A DNA stretch of 64,000 nt from Agromyces intestinalis (GCF_008365295.1 NZ_CP043505.1:806001-870000); one strand, 5' to 3'. Shown: positions 8,299 through 17,042, counted from the first letter of the stretch. Program-made: numbers and translations. Notes: generated by a model from the letters alone, not told the origin.

Positions 8299-9134
8299 AC
8301 CTCCCCGACACGTTCGCGGCGCGCCTCGCCGCGGCCGACCGCCCGCAGATCGGCCTGTGGGTGTGCTCGGCGAGCCCGCTCATGGCCGAGGTGGTCGCGG
8401 GCAGCGGCGTCGACTGGGTGCTCATCGATGCCGAGCACTCCCCCAACGACCTGCAGACGATCCTGCACCAGCTCTACGCCGTGTCGGGGTACCCGGTCGC
8501 GCCGGTCGTGCGCCCGCCGATCGGCGACACGGTCGTCGTGAAGCAGTACCTCGACCTCGGCGTGCAGAACCTGCTCGTGCCGATGGTCGACTCGGCCGAG
8601 CACGCACGCGCTCTGGTGCGCGCGGTGCGGTATCCGGGCGAGGCGGCCGGGGTGCGCGGCGTGGGCGCGTCGCTGGCGCGGTCGTCGCGCTGGAACCGGG
8701 TCGAGGGCTATCTTGCGGATGCCTCGTCGACGGTGAGCCTCACCGTGCAGATCGAGTCGGCCACTGCGGTGGCGAACGTCGAGGAGATCCTCGCGGTCGA
8801 CGGCGTCGATGCGATCTTCGTCGGCCCGGCCGACCTCGCCGGATCCATGGGGCTGCTCGGGCAGCCGAGCCACCCCGATGTCGTCGAGGCGGCGCTCACC
8901 GCGATCCGCGCCGCGCGGGCGGCGGGCAAGCCGGCCGGCATCAACGCGTTCGTGCCCGACGAAGCCGAGCGCTACCTCGCCGCGGGTGCGTCGTTCGCGG
9001 CGGTCGGCGCCGACGTCGCGCTGCTCGCGCGCGCGACCGAGTCGCTCGCGGATCGCTTCGTCGGGTCGCGGCCGAGCGCGCCGGATGCGACGGGCGAACC
9101 GGATGCCTCGAGCTCAACCCGCACGAGCTACTGA
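8283..9134 (+). CDS. hpaI: 4-hydroxy-2-oxoheptanedioate aldolase (HpaI/HpcH family)
   Basis: A 283-residue class II (metal-dependent) aldolase. The catalytic His52 sits in DAEHSPND, VVRPPIGD carries the conserved Arg, and metal ligands are expected in QIESATAVANVEEI (Glu) and IFVGPADLAGSMG (Asp). It splits 4-hydroxy-2-oxoheptanedioate into pyruvate and succinic semialdehyde, the last step of the pathway. It starts inside the end of hpaH. The last 25 or so residues are a Ser/Asp/Ala-rich tail not seen in E. coli HpaI. Confidence 0.88.
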   Translation: MPIRMNLPDTFAARLAAADRPQIGLWVCSASPLMAEVVAGSGVDWVLIDAEHSPNDLQTILHQLYAVSGYPVAPVVRPPIGDTVVVKQYLDLGVQNLLVPMVDSAEHARALVRAVRYPGEAAGVRGVGASLARSSRWNRVEGYLADASSTVSLTVQIESATAVANVEEILAVDGVDAIFVGPADLAGSMGLLGQPSHPDVVEAALTAIRAARAAGKPAGINAFVPDEAERYLAAGASFAAVGADVALLARATESLADRFVGSRPSAPDATGEPDASSSTRTSY

Positions 9135-9162
9135 CCCTTCCACCCACGAGACGAGGACGCCC

Positions 9163-10722
9163 ATGACCTCCGCCATCGCCACGCCCGGCAAGATCATCGC
9201 CGTGCACCTGAGCTACGCGTCGCGTGCCGCGCAGCGCGGCCGCACGCCCGCCCATCCGAGCTACTTCCTGAAGCCGTCGTCGTCGCTGGCGGCGACCGGC
9301 GGCACCGTCGAGCGCCCCGCCGGCACCGAGCTGCTCGCGTTCGAGGGCGAGATCGCGCTCGTGATCGGCGAGCCCGCGCGCCGCGTCGCACCCGACGACG
9401 GCTGGAAGCACGTCGCCCAGGTCACGGCGGCGAACGACTTCGGCGTGTATGACCTGCGCACCGCCGACAAGGGGTCGAACCTGCGCAACAAGGGCGGCGA
9501 CGGCTTCACGCCGATCGGTCCGGCCACGATCCCGGCCGACGTCGCCGGCGAGGGCGGGTGGCGCGTGCGCACCTGGGTGAACGGCGACCTGGTGCAGGAG
9601 GACACGTCCGACGGGATGATCTTCGGCTTCGGCCGCATCATCGCCGATCTGTCGCAGCACCTGACCCTCGAGACGGGCGACGTGATCCTGACCGGCACAC
9701 CCGCGGGCTCGAGCGTCGTGCTGCCCGGCGACGTGGTCGAGGTCGAGGTCGACGCGCCGAACGCCCCCGGCGCGCCGAGCACCGGGCGCCTGGTCACGAC
9801 GGTCACCCAGGGCGAGGTGCCGTTCGGCGACTTCGGCGACACCCCGTCGGTCGACGACGCGCAGCGCCTCGAGGCCTGGGGCTCGGCCGAGGCGCTCGCC
9901 GCCGCGGTCGCGGCGGGCCGGGTCGCACCCCTCGCTGCGCAGGGGCGGGCGGATGCCTCCGAGCCCGCGTTCGAACTCACCGACGACCTGCGCGTGCAGT
10001 TGTCGGGCGTCGCGGTCGCGACCCTCTCGGTCGCCCTGCGCAAGCGCGGCTACCACGACGTCTTCATCGAGGGCGTGCAGGCGAACCTGCCGGGCGCGCG
10101 CATCGTGGGCCGTGCCCGCACGCTGCGGTTCATCCCGGCTCGCCCCGATCTGTTCCAGACCCACGGCGGTGGCTACAACGCCCAGAAGCGCGCGTTCGAC
10201 TCGGTCGGCCCGGGCGAGGTGCTCGTCGTCGACGCCCGCGGCGAGCGCGGCACCGGCACCGTCGGCGACGTGCTCGCGCTCCGCGCCAAGGTGCGGGGTG
10301 CTGCGGGCATCGTCACCGACGGCGGGGTGCGCGACTTCGACGCGGTCGCCGACATCGGCATCCCGGTGTTCTCGCAGGGGCCGCACCCGAGCGTGCTCGG
10401 CCGTCGGCACGTGCCGTGGGAGACCGACGTGACGATCGCCTGCGGCGGCGCGGCCGTGCAGCCGGGCGACGTGATCGTGGGCGACGGCGACGGCGTGATC
10501 GTGATTCCGCCGCACCTCGTCGCCGAGGTCGCCGCCGAGGCCGCCGAGCAGGACGCGGCCGACGCCTGGGTCGCCGAGCGCGTCGCCGAGGGCGAGGCGG
10601 TCGACGGGCTGTTCCCCATGAACGCCGAGTGGCGTGCCCGCTACGAGCGCGAGCGCAGCGCAGCATCCGAGTCATCCGCAGCGTCCGAAGCATCCGACGC
10701 ACCCGGCGAGGCGAGGCCATGA
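9163..10722 (+). CDS. Fumarylacetoacetate hydrolase-family (HpaG-like) / RraA-like fusion protein
   Basis: The 519-residue protein joins two enzyme domains. Residues 1-260 are an FAH-family domain: LLAFEGEIALVIGEPARR with acidic metal ligands, TAANDFGVYDLR, KGGDGFTPIGP, TSDGMIFGFGRIIADLSQHLTLETGDVI and a LTGTPAGS end. HpaG enzymes of this type decarboxylate and isomerise 5-oxopent-3-ene-1,2,5-tricarboxylate. After an Ala-rich linker, residues from about 275 form an RraA-like domain with GGGYNAQKRAFD, GTVGDVLALRAKV and GIVTDGGVRDFDA; relatives include HMG/CHA aldolases and oxaloacetate decarboxylases. Only one FAH domain is present, whereas E. coli HpaG has two, so the RraA part may supply a missing activity or remove a side product. 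The gene follows hpaI by 28 bp and ends in an ATGA overlap with gntR. Individual activities are inferred. Confidence 0.82.
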   Translation: MTSAIATPGKIIAVHLSYASRAAQRGRTPAHPSYFLKPSSSLAATGGTVERPAGTELLAFEGEIALVIGEPARRVAPDDGWKHVAQVTAANDFGVYDLRTADKGSNLRNKGGDGFTPIGPATIPADVAGEGGWRVRTWVNGDLVQEDTSDGMIFGFGRIIADLSQHLTLETGDVILTGTPAGSSVVLPGDVVEVEVDAPNAPGAPSTGRLVTTVTQGEVPFGDFGDTPSVDDAQRLEAWGSAEALAAAVAAGRVAPLAAQGRADASEPAFELTDDLRVQLSGVAVATLSVALRKRGYHDVFIEGVQANLPGARIVGRARTLRFIPARPDLFQTHGGGYNAQKRAFDSVGPGEVLVVDARGERGTGTVGDVLALRAKVRGAAGIVTDGGVRDFDAVADIGIPVFSQGPHPSVLGRRHVPWETDVTIACGGAAVQPGDVIVGDGDGVIVIPPHLVAEVAAEAAEQDAADAWVAERVAEGEAVDGLFPMNAEWRARYERERSAASESSAASEASDAPGEARP

Positions 10723-11420
10723 CCGGCGAGAGCAAGTCCCAGCGCGCCTACCGGTTCATCCGCGAGCGCATCGAGGACGGCCGCTACGTGCCGGGCTACC
10801 GGCTCGTGCTCGGCACCATCGCGCGCGAACTGGATGTCTCGGTGGTGCCCGTGCGCGAGGCGATCCGCCTGCTCGAGGCCGAGGGGCTCGTCACGTTCGA
10901 GCGCAATGTGGGCGCGCAGGTCGCGCTCATCCACGAGGCCGAGTACCTCTACACGATGCAGACGCTGTCGCTCGTCGAGGGCGCAGCCACCGCGCTCGCG
11001 GCGCCCGCGATCACGCCCGAGCGCATCGAGCAGGCGCGCGCGATCAACGCGCGGATGCGCGAGATGCTCGCCGCGTTCGACCCGCACCGGTTCACCGAGC
11101 TGAACCTCGAGTTCCACACGGTGCTGTTCGAGCTGTGCCCGAACCCGCACGTGCTCGACCTCGTGCACCGCGGCTGGAACCGGCTGAAGGTGCTGCGCGA
11201 CACGTCGTTCGGCTTCGTGCCGGGCCGTGCGCACGCGTCGGTCGACGAGCACGACGCGCTGCTCGACCTGATCGAGCGGCACGCCGACCCGCTCGAGATC
11301 GAGCTCGCCGCCCGGCGCCACCGCACGAACACGCTCGACGCCGTGCTCGCGCAGCAGGCCGCCGCACACCGGCACCACGACACGACCTCCGACTCCGCAA
11401 CGAAAGCGAGCATCGCATGA
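10719..11420 (+). CDS. GntR-family transcriptional regulator (FCD/FadR subfamily)
   Basis: A 233-residue regulator. The N-terminal winged helix (about 8-75) includes RAYRFIRERIEDGRYVPGYRL and VSVVPVREAIRLLEAEGLV, the GntR recognition helix. The C-terminal all-helical FCD ligand domain includes FTELNLEFHTVLFELCPNPHV and SVDEHDALLDLIERHAD, whose His residues usually bind a metal and help hold a carboxylic effector. The gene is embedded in the operon with 4-bp overlaps on both sides. The likely target is the TCGTATACAA palindrome over the promoter at 7454-7484, with a pathway intermediate as inducer; both are inference. Confidence 0.88.
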   Translation: MTGESKSQRAYRFIRERIEDGRYVPGYRLVLGTIARELDVSVVPVREAIRLLEAEGLVTFERNVGAQVALIHEAEYLYTMQTLSLVEGAATALAAPAITPERIEQARAINARMREMLAAFDPHRFTELNLEFHTVLFELCPNPHVLDLVHRGWNRLKVLRDTSFGFVPGRAHASVDEHDALLDLIERHADPLEIELAARRHRTNTLDAVLAQQAAAHRHHDTTSDSATKASIA

Positions 11421-12913
11421 CCGACGTCTTCACCCCCGAGGGCCTGCCCGACCGCATCCGCCACTACATCGACGGCGAGTCCGTCGACTCGCTCGACGGC
11501 GACACCTTCGAAGTGCTGAACCCCGCCACGAACGAGACCTACGTGCACGCCGCCGCCGGCAAGCGCGCCGACATCGACCGCGCGGTCGCGGCCGCGCGCC
11601 GCGCCTTCACCGAGGGTCCCTGGCCGCGCATGCTCCCCCGCGAGCGGAGCAGGGTCCTGCACACGATCGCCGACCTCGTCGAGTCGCGCGACGCTCGCCT
11701 GGCCGAGCTCGAGAGCTTCGACTCGGGGCTGCCGATCACGCAGGCGCTCGGACAGGCGCGGCGCGCGGCCGAGAACTTCCGCTTCTTCGCCGACCTGATC
11801 GTCGCGCAGGCCGACGACGCCTTCAAGGTGCCGGGCCGGCAGATGAACTACGTGAACCGCAAGCCGATCGGGGTCGCGGGCCTCATCACCCCGTGGAACA
11901 CGCCGTTCATGCTCGAGTCGTGGAAGCTCGCCCCCGCGCTCGCGACCGGCAACACGGTCGTGCTGAAGCCGGCCGAGTTCACGCCGCTGTCGGCGTCGCT
12001 CTGGGCCGGAATCTTCGAGGAGGCCGGGCTGCCGACGGGCGTGTTCAACCTCGTCAACGGCCTCGGCGAGGATGCGGGCGACGCGCTGGTGAAGCATCCC
12101 GACGTGCCCTTGATCTCGTTCACCGGCGAGAGCCGCACGGGCCAGATCATCTTCGGCAACGCCGCGCCCTACCTGAAGGGGCTCTCGATGGAGCTCGGCG
12201 GCAAGAGCCCCGCGGTCGTGTTCGCCGACGCCGACCTCGACGTCGCGATCGACGCGTGCATCTTCGGTGTGTTCTCGCTGAACGGCGAGCGCTGCACCGC
12301 GGGCAGCCGCATCCTCGTGCAGCGCGAGGTGTACGACGAGTTCGTCGAGCGGTACGCGGCGCAGGCGAAGCGCGTCAAGGTCGGCCACCCGCACGACCCG
12401 GCCACCGAGGTCGGCGCCCTCGTGCACCCCGAGCACTACGAGAAGGTGATGAGCTACGTCGAGCTGGGCAAGAGCGAGGGCCGGCTCGTCGCCGGCGGCG
12501 GGCGGCCCGAGGGCTTTGCGACGGGCAACTACGTCGCACCGACGGTGTTCGCGGATGTCGCGCCCGACGCCCGCATCTTCCAGGAGGAGATCTTCGGCCC
12601 CGTCGTCGCGATCACGCCGTTCGACACCGAGGAGGAGGCGCTCACCCTCGCGAACGACACGAAATACGGGCTCGCCGCCTACATCTGGACGAACGACCTG
12701 AGGCGCGCGCACAACTTCGCGCAGTCGGTCGAGGCGGGCATGGTGTGGCTGAACTCGAACAACGTGCGCGACCTGCGCACCCCGTTCGGCGGCGTCAAGG
12801 CGTCGGGCCTCGGACACGAGGGCGGCTACCGCTCGATCGACTTCTACACCGACCAGCAGAGCGTGCACATCACGCTCGGCGCACCCCACAACCCCACCTT
12901 CGGCAAGCGCTGA
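11417..12913 (+). CDS. hpaE: 5-carboxymethyl-2-hydroxymuconate semialdehyde dehydrogenase
   Basis: A 498-residue aldehyde dehydrogenase. Motifs include ITPWNTPF, VVLKPAEFTPL for NAD binding, the general base Glu259 in SMELGGKSP, and catalytic Cys293 in NGERCTAGSR. A late NNVRDLRTPFGGVKASGLGHEGG segment is typical of HpaE. It oxidises the semialdehyde produced by HpaD to the dicarboxylate, using NAD. The ATG at 11417 overlaps the gntR stop. The family is certain; the specific substrate rests on the adjacent hpaD. Confidence 0.9.
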   Translation: MTDVFTPEGLPDRIRHYIDGESVDSLDGDTFEVLNPATNETYVHAAAGKRADIDRAVAAARRAFTEGPWPRMLPRERSRVLHTIADLVESRDARLAELESFDSGLPITQALGQARRAAENFRFFADLIVAQADDAFKVPGRQMNYVNRKPIGVAGLITPWNTPFMLESWKLAPALATGNTVVLKPAEFTPLSASLWAGIFEEAGLPTGVFNLVNGLGEDAGDALVKHPDVPLISFTGESRTGQIIFGNAAPYLKGLSMELGGKSPAVVFADADLDVAIDACIFGVFSLNGERCTAGSRILVQREVYDEFVERYAAQAKRVKVGHPHDPATEVGALVHPEHYEKVMSYVELGKSEGRLVAGGGRPEGFATGNYVAPTVFADVAPDARIFQEEIFGPVVAITPFDTEEEALTLANDTKYGLAAYIWTNDLRRAHNFAQSVEAGMVWLNSNNVRDLRTPFGGVKASGLGHEGGYRSIDFYTDQQSVHITLGAPHNPTFGKR

Positions 12914-12950
12914 CGCGTTTCGAACGCACCGACCCGGCAAGGACGCTGAC

Positions 12951-14093
12951 ATGACCCACCGTGACCACCTCACCCCCACCTCCTCGGGCTTCTTCGTTTC
13001 GCAGGAGGCCCCCATCCACACCGATCACCCGATCCCGACGCCCACGGCGCCGGCTCCTGACATCCTGCGCTGCGCGTACATGGAGCTCGTGGTGACCGAC
13101 CTCGCCGCCTCGCGCGAGTTCTACGTCGATGTGCTCGACCTCGTCGTGACCGAAGAGGACGAGCACACCGTCTACCTGCGCTCGATGGAGGAGTTCATCC
13201 ACCACAACCTGGTGCTGCGCCAGGGTCCCGTCGCGGCGGTCGCCGCGTTCAGCTACCGGGTGCGCACGCCGGAAGACCTCGACGCGGCGGTCGCCTTCTA
13301 CACCGAGCTCGGATGCCGCGTCGAGCGCCGCACGGAGGGCTTCACGAAAGGCATCGGCGACTCGGTGCGGGTGACCGACCCGCTCGGGTTCCCGTACGAG
13401 TTCTTCTACGACGTCGAGCACGTCGAACGGCTCGCGTGGCGCTACGACCTCTACACGCCGGGCGCGCTCGTGCGCCTCGACCACTTCAACCAGGTCACGC
13501 CCGACGTGCCGCGGGCGGTGAAGTTCATGCAGGACTTGGGCTTCCGCGTCACCGAGGACATCCAGGACGAGGACGGCACGGTCTACGCGGCCTGGATGCG
13601 ACGCAAGCCCACCGTGCACGACACCGCGATGACGGGCGGTGACGGCCCGCGCATGCACCACGTCGCGTTCTCGACGCACGAGAAGCACAACATCCTCGCG
13701 ATCTGCGACAAGCTCGGCGCGCTGCGCCGCTCCGACGCGATCGAGCGCGGGCCCGGTCGTCACGGCGTGTCGAACGCGTTCTACCTGTATCTGCGCGACC
13801 CCGACGGCCACCGCATCGAGATCTACACGCAGGACTACTACACGGGCGACCCCGACAACCCGGTCGTCACCTGGGACGTGCACGACAACCAGCGCCGCGA
13901 CTGGTGGGGCAACCCGGTGGTGCCCTCGTGGTACACCGAAGCATCCCTGGTGCTCGACCTCGACGGCAACCCGCAGCCCGTCGTCGCACGCACCGATGAG
14001 AGCGAGATGGCGGTCACGATCGGCGCCGACGGCTTCTCGTACACCCGCCGCGGCGACGAGCAGCACGGCTTCAAGCTCGGCAACACGCTCTGA
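12951..14093 (+). CDS. hpaD: 3,4-dihydroxyphenylacetate 2,3-dioxygenase (homoprotocatechuate extradiol dioxygenase)
   Basis: A 380-residue type I extradiol dioxygenase built of vicinal-oxygen-chelate repeats. It matches in length and motif order the well-studied Brevibacterium and Arthrobacter enzymes. Metal ligands are readable as His178 (LDHFNQVTPD), a His of MHHVAFS (236-237) and Glu290 (GHRIEIYTQDYY); such enzymes use Fe(II) or Mn(II). Ring opening next to the hydroxyls gives the semialdehyde for HpaE. It is the last gene of the operon, 37 bp after hpaE. The terminal region (WWGNPVVPSWYT) corresponds to the lid over the active site in the known structures. Confidence 0.93.
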   Translation: MTHRDHLTPTSSGFFVSQEAPIHTDHPIPTPTAPAPDILRCAYMELVVTDLAASREFYVDVLDLVVTEEDEHTVYLRSMEEFIHHNLVLRQGPVAAVAAFSYRVRTPEDLDAAVAFYTELGCRVERRTEGFTKGIGDSVRVTDPLGFPYEFFYDVEHVERLAWRYDLYTPGALVRLDHFNQVTPDVPRAVKFMQDLGFRVTEDIQDEDGTVYAAWMRRKPTVHDTAMTGGDGPRMHHVAFSTHEKHNILAICDKLGALRRSDAIERGPGRHGVSNAFYLYLRDPDGHRIEIYTQDYYTGDPDNPVVTWDVHDNQRRDWWGNPVVPSWYTEASLVLDLDGNPQPVVARTDESEMAVTIGADGFSYTRRGDEQHGFKLGNTL

Positions 14094-14104
14094 CGCGACG
14101 CGAA

Positions 14105-14135
14105 GGGCGGACGACGGATCCCTCGTCGCCCGCCC
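14105..14135. terminator. Hairpin between convergent hpaD and lipoprotein gene
   Basis: GGGCGG-A-CGACG pairs with CGTCG-C-CCGCCC around a short loop, 11 pairs with one mismatch. There is no T-tract, as is common in high-GC actinobacteria. Its position between two convergent stop codons suggests a two-way terminator. Confidence 0.55.
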
Positions 14136-14168
14136 CTCGCGCCGGTCGGCCTCCGGCGCTCGGCGCTT

Positions 14169-14690
14169 CTACGCCGCGCAGACGTCGCCGATGGCGCTGA
14201 ACGACTCGGTCATCGCCGTCACCTTGCCCAGGTAGACCTCCATGTCGAGGCTCGCCGGGTCGGCGACCGCGGCGTCGAGCGTCGAGATGACGTCGTCGAG
14301 CTTCGCACCCGCGTCCTCGCCGACCGCCTTGACGTCGGCGTCGGACAGGTCGGCGACCGCGGCGTCGAACGTGCCCTGGAAGTCCTTCAGCGTCGCGACC
14401 GCGCCGGCCGGGTCGCTGCTGTACTCGCTCATGCCCTCCTGCAGGGCGGTTGCGGAGTCGGTGAGGGCGCCCTGGAAGGCGAGGCAGTCCTCCTGGGTGC
14501 TGGCGCCGGCGGCACCGTCGTCGCCGGCCTCGTCGGTGTTCTGCTCGTCGGCCGGCGCCTCGGTGCGGGTCGTGGGGGCCGAGTCGGCGGTCTCGTCGGC
14601 CGGCGCGGCGCCGGCGCACCCGGTGAACAGCAGCGACCCGAGCACGAGTCCGGCGATGGCGAGCGTGGTGGCGGCGCGGCGCGTAGGCAT
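14169..14690 (-). CDS. Secreted lipoprotein of unknown function
   Basis: A 173-residue protein. The N-terminus RRAATTLAIAGLVLGSLLFTGC has a charged start, a hydrophobic core and an LFTGC lipobox, so Cys25 should be lipid-modified and anchored to the membrane. An acidic Thr/Asp/Glu/Ala linker (27-65) leads to a helical domain with a Cys near each end (EDCLAFQGAL and GDVCAA), a probable disulfide. I recognise no family. The gene is transcribed alone, converging on hpaD and 57 bp downstream of pncA. Confidence 0.75.
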   Translation of the reverse strand: MPTRRAATTLAIAGLVLGSLLFTGCAGAAPADETADSAPTTRTEAPADEQNTDEAGDDGAAGASTQEDCLAFQGALTDSATALQEGMSEYSSDPAGAVATLKDFQGTFDAAVADLSDADVKAVGEDAGAKLDDVISTLDAAVADPASLDMEVYLGKVTAMTESFSAIGDVCAA

Positions 14691-14747
14691 GTAGGGCGAC
14701 TCCTCGGTGGTGCGGGGGAACTCGACGCCGACGGCGCCCCCGCCACG

Positions 14748-15344
14748 CTACCCCACTTCGGGTGAGGCGCCCGCGCTGGGCACGACGACCGCGCCCGCGT
14801 GAGCCAGCTCGGCCAGCACCTCGGCCGACCGCTCGTGGTGCACGCCCTCGATGAGGTCGGTGAACACCCGCACGTGCTGCCCGTGCTCGATCGCATCGAG
14901 CGTCGTCTGCCGCACGCAGTAGTCGGTGGCGAGGCCCACGACGTCGACCTCGATGATGCCGCGCTCGGCGAGCACCTCGGTGATGCGCCGGCCGTCCTCG
15001 GCCTGCCCCTCGTACACCGAGTACGCCGGCTCGCCCATGCCCTTGCGCACGTGCACATCGACGGCGCTCGTGTCGAAGGACGGGTGGTACTCGGCTCCGG
15101 GGGTGCCGGCGACGCAGTGCGGCGGCCAGCTGTCGATGAAGTCGGGCTCGGTCGAGAAGTGGCCGCCGTTGTCGTTGTCGGCGTCGTGCCAATCGCGGGA
15201 GGCCACGACGAGGTCGTAGTCGTCGGCGTGCTCGGCGAGGTACGCCGAGATGCGCTCGGCGACGGCGGCGCCGCCCTGCACGGCCAGGGCGCCGCCCTCG
15301 GTGAAATCGTTCTGCACGTCGACGACGAGGATGGCACGGGTCAT
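14748..15344 (-). CDS. pncA: Nicotinamidase (isochorismatase-fold amidohydrolase)
   Basis: A 198-residue protein with catalytic Asp9 (LVVDVQNDFTEGG), the metal-binding segment SRDWHDADNDNGGHF, WPPHCVAGTPGA, a Lys in VRKGMGEPAYS, and nucleophilic Cys in GLATDYCVRQTTLDA. It hydrolyses nicotinamide to nicotinate and ammonia for NAD salvage. GGAAGGAGCACC precedes the ATG at 15344. The gene stands alone between dacB and the lipoprotein gene, all on the same strand. Confidence 0.92.
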   Translation of the reverse strand: MTRAILVVDVQNDFTEGGALAVQGGAAVAERISAYLAEHADDYDLVVASRDWHDADNDNGGHFSTEPDFIDSWPPHCVAGTPGAEYHPSFDTSAVDVHVRKGMGEPAYSVYEGQAEDGRRITEVLAERGIIEVDVVGLATDYCVRQTTLDAIEHGQHVRVFTDLIEGVHHERSAEVLAELAHAGAVVVPSAGASPEVG

Positions 15345-15395
15345 GGTGCTCCTTCCGATCGTTCCATTGTCGCCCGTTACCGGCCGTGACGGGGC

Positions 15396-17042
15396 TCAGC
15401 CGTTCGCGAGCCCGTCGCCGCAGAGGAAGAACCCGGTGGTGAGTGTGTCGATCGCCTGCTTCGCGTCGTCGCCCACGTCGCCGAGCGCGTAGATCGCGAA
15501 GGTGAGCGTCGTGCCGTCCTGCGCGTGGATGATGCCCGCCAGGGTGTACCCGGTCTCGATCCAGCCGGTCTTCGCGAACACTGCGCCGTCGGCGACCGCG
15601 TTGTCGCCGGTGAACCGGTCGCTGTACGACAGCGACCCGCGCGGCCCGCCCGCGATCGGCAGGCCGTCCATCAGCACGCCCAGGTTGCCCTCGCGCGCAT
15701 TGATCTTGACGAACAGCCGGGTGAGGTACGACGGCGGCACCGCGTTGAAGTCGCTGAGCCCCGACCCGTCGACGATCGCGATGCCGGCGGTGTCGACGCC
15801 GTAGCCCGACAGCCCCTGCAGCACGCCAGCGTTGATCGCCTCGAACGTGTTGCCCGCCCCGGTCTGAATGGCGACCAGCCGTGCGAGCATCTCGGCGACG
15901 TTGTTGTCGGACACGATGAGCGCCTTGTCGACGAGCTCGGCGACGCTCGGCGAGAACACCTGGCCGAGCTGCTGCGCATCGCCGGGCGCCGAGCCCTGCT
16001 CGATCGCCTGGATGCCGCCGAGCGCCGATGCGAACGCATCGCCCGCACGCGCGACCGGATCTTCGCTGCGCCACGACGTGTTCGCCGACGGATCGTCGCG
16101 GTCGCCGTCGACCATGAGGGCGGTGACCGGCGCCATGTAGCCGTCCTCGCGCTCGACCGGGTCCCAGCTGTCATGCCACGCGGCACCGCCGAAGTAGCTC
16201 GAGTCGAGGATCAGCTTCGTGAGCGGCGGGTTCGAGGGGTCGGCGTCCCAAGCGGCGCGCACCTGCGCGGCGAGGTCGTCGAGGTGCGCCGCGCCCGGGT
16301 ACACCGTCTCGGTGCCGCTCGGCGTGCGCGAGAGGGTGGCGTCTCCGCCGCCGACGAGCACGACCGAGCCGGGCTCGGCGCCCTTCACGACCGTCGTCGG
16401 GGTGCGGTAGTCGGGGCCGAGCACTGACAGCGCCGCGGCGCTCGTGAGCACCTTCATGACGCTCGCGGTGCGTGACGGGGTGTCGCCGCCGCGGTCGAAG
16501 AGCACCTCTCCGGTCGCCGCGTTCACGACCTGGGCCTGCAGGTTCGCGAGCCGGGGGTCGCCCGCCCGGTCGGCGACCGAACACGTGCGGATGCGGATCT
16601 GGGCGGGGGCGACCGCGGTCACGGGAGTGGGGCGCGCCGTCTCGGTGGGGGTCGGCTCGGTGCTCGCAGGTGCCGCGACCGACTCGGCGGGGCCGGTGGG
16701 CACGGTCGCCGCGCCGAGCGCCACGGCACCGGCGCCGAGCACCGCGAACGCGAGCACGCCGGTCGCGATCGCGAGCGGCGTGCGATGGCGGCGGGCGAGC
16801 GCGGTGATGCGGGTCAGCGCTCCGGCGGGCGCGGATGCCTCGGAGTCGGGAGCAGCGGATGCTTCGGAGTCGGGAGCAGCGGATGCTTCGGAGTCGGGAG
16901 CAGCGGATGCTTCGGGGTCGGGAGCAGCGGATGCCTCGGGCGCCGCCGCCGGCTCGACTGGAATCGCCTCGGTCGCCTCGTCGTCCGACAGGTTCGCGGG
17001 GTCGTCGAACGGCTCGTCCGGAGCATCCGTCTCGTCGCGCAT
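15396..17042 (-). CDS. dacB: D-alanyl-D-alanine carboxypeptidase/endopeptidase (PBP4 type, peptidase S13)
   Basis: A 548-residue penicillin-binding protein. Residues 1-75 are an acidic cytoplasmic tail with four copies of an ASAAPDSE-like octapeptide, followed by one membrane helix (about 89-111) and an extracellular Thr/Pro stalk. The catalytic domain has the nucleophile in S194VMK197, an SDNN motif (SxN) and an AKTGWIETG motif (KTG). S13 enzymes trim D-Ala from peptidoglycan stem peptides or cut cross-links. Anchoring by an N-terminal helix rather than a cleaved signal peptide is what the sequence suggests. Confidence 0.9.
   Translation of the reverse strand: MRDETDAPDEPFDDPANLSDDEATEAIPVEPAAAPEASAAPDPEASAAPDSEASAAPDSEASAAPDSEASAPAGALTRITALARRHRTPLAIATGVLAFAVLGAGAVALGAATVPTGPAESVAAPASTEPTPTETARPTPVTAVAPAQIRIRTCSVADRAGDPRLANLQAQVVNAATGEVLFDRGGDTPSRTASVMKVLTSAAALSVLGPDYRTPTTVVKGAEPGSVVLVGGGDATLSRTPSGTETVYPGAAHLDDLAAQVRAAWDADPSNPPLTKLILDSSYFGGAAWHDSWDPVEREDGYMAPVTALMVDGDRDDPSANTSWRSEDPVARAGDAFASALGGIQAIEQGSAPGDAQQLGQVFSPSVAELVDKALIVSDNNVAEMLARLVAIQTGAGNTFEAINAGVLQGLSGYGVDTAGIAIVDGSGLSDFNAVPPSYLTRLFVKINAREGNLGVLMDGLPIAGGPRGSLSYSDRFTGDNAVADGAVFAKTGWIETGYTLAGIIHAQDGTTLTFAIYALGDVGDDAKQAIDTLTTGFFLCGDGLANG
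16831..16926 (-). repeat. 24-bp in-frame tandem repeat in dacB
   Basis: Four head-to-tail copies of a 24-bp unit (plus strand GCGGATGCTTCGGAGTCGGG followed by AGCA) begin at 16831, 16855, 16879 and 16903; a partial copy follows. Each unit encodes eight residues of the cytoplasmic tail. Copies differ by one or two bases, so copy number may vary between strains. Confidence 0.9.

Noticed and set aside
16831..16926. Possible CRISPR or regulatory iterons
   Set aside because: The 24-bp units are in frame, uninterrupted and encode an octapeptide repeat of dacB.
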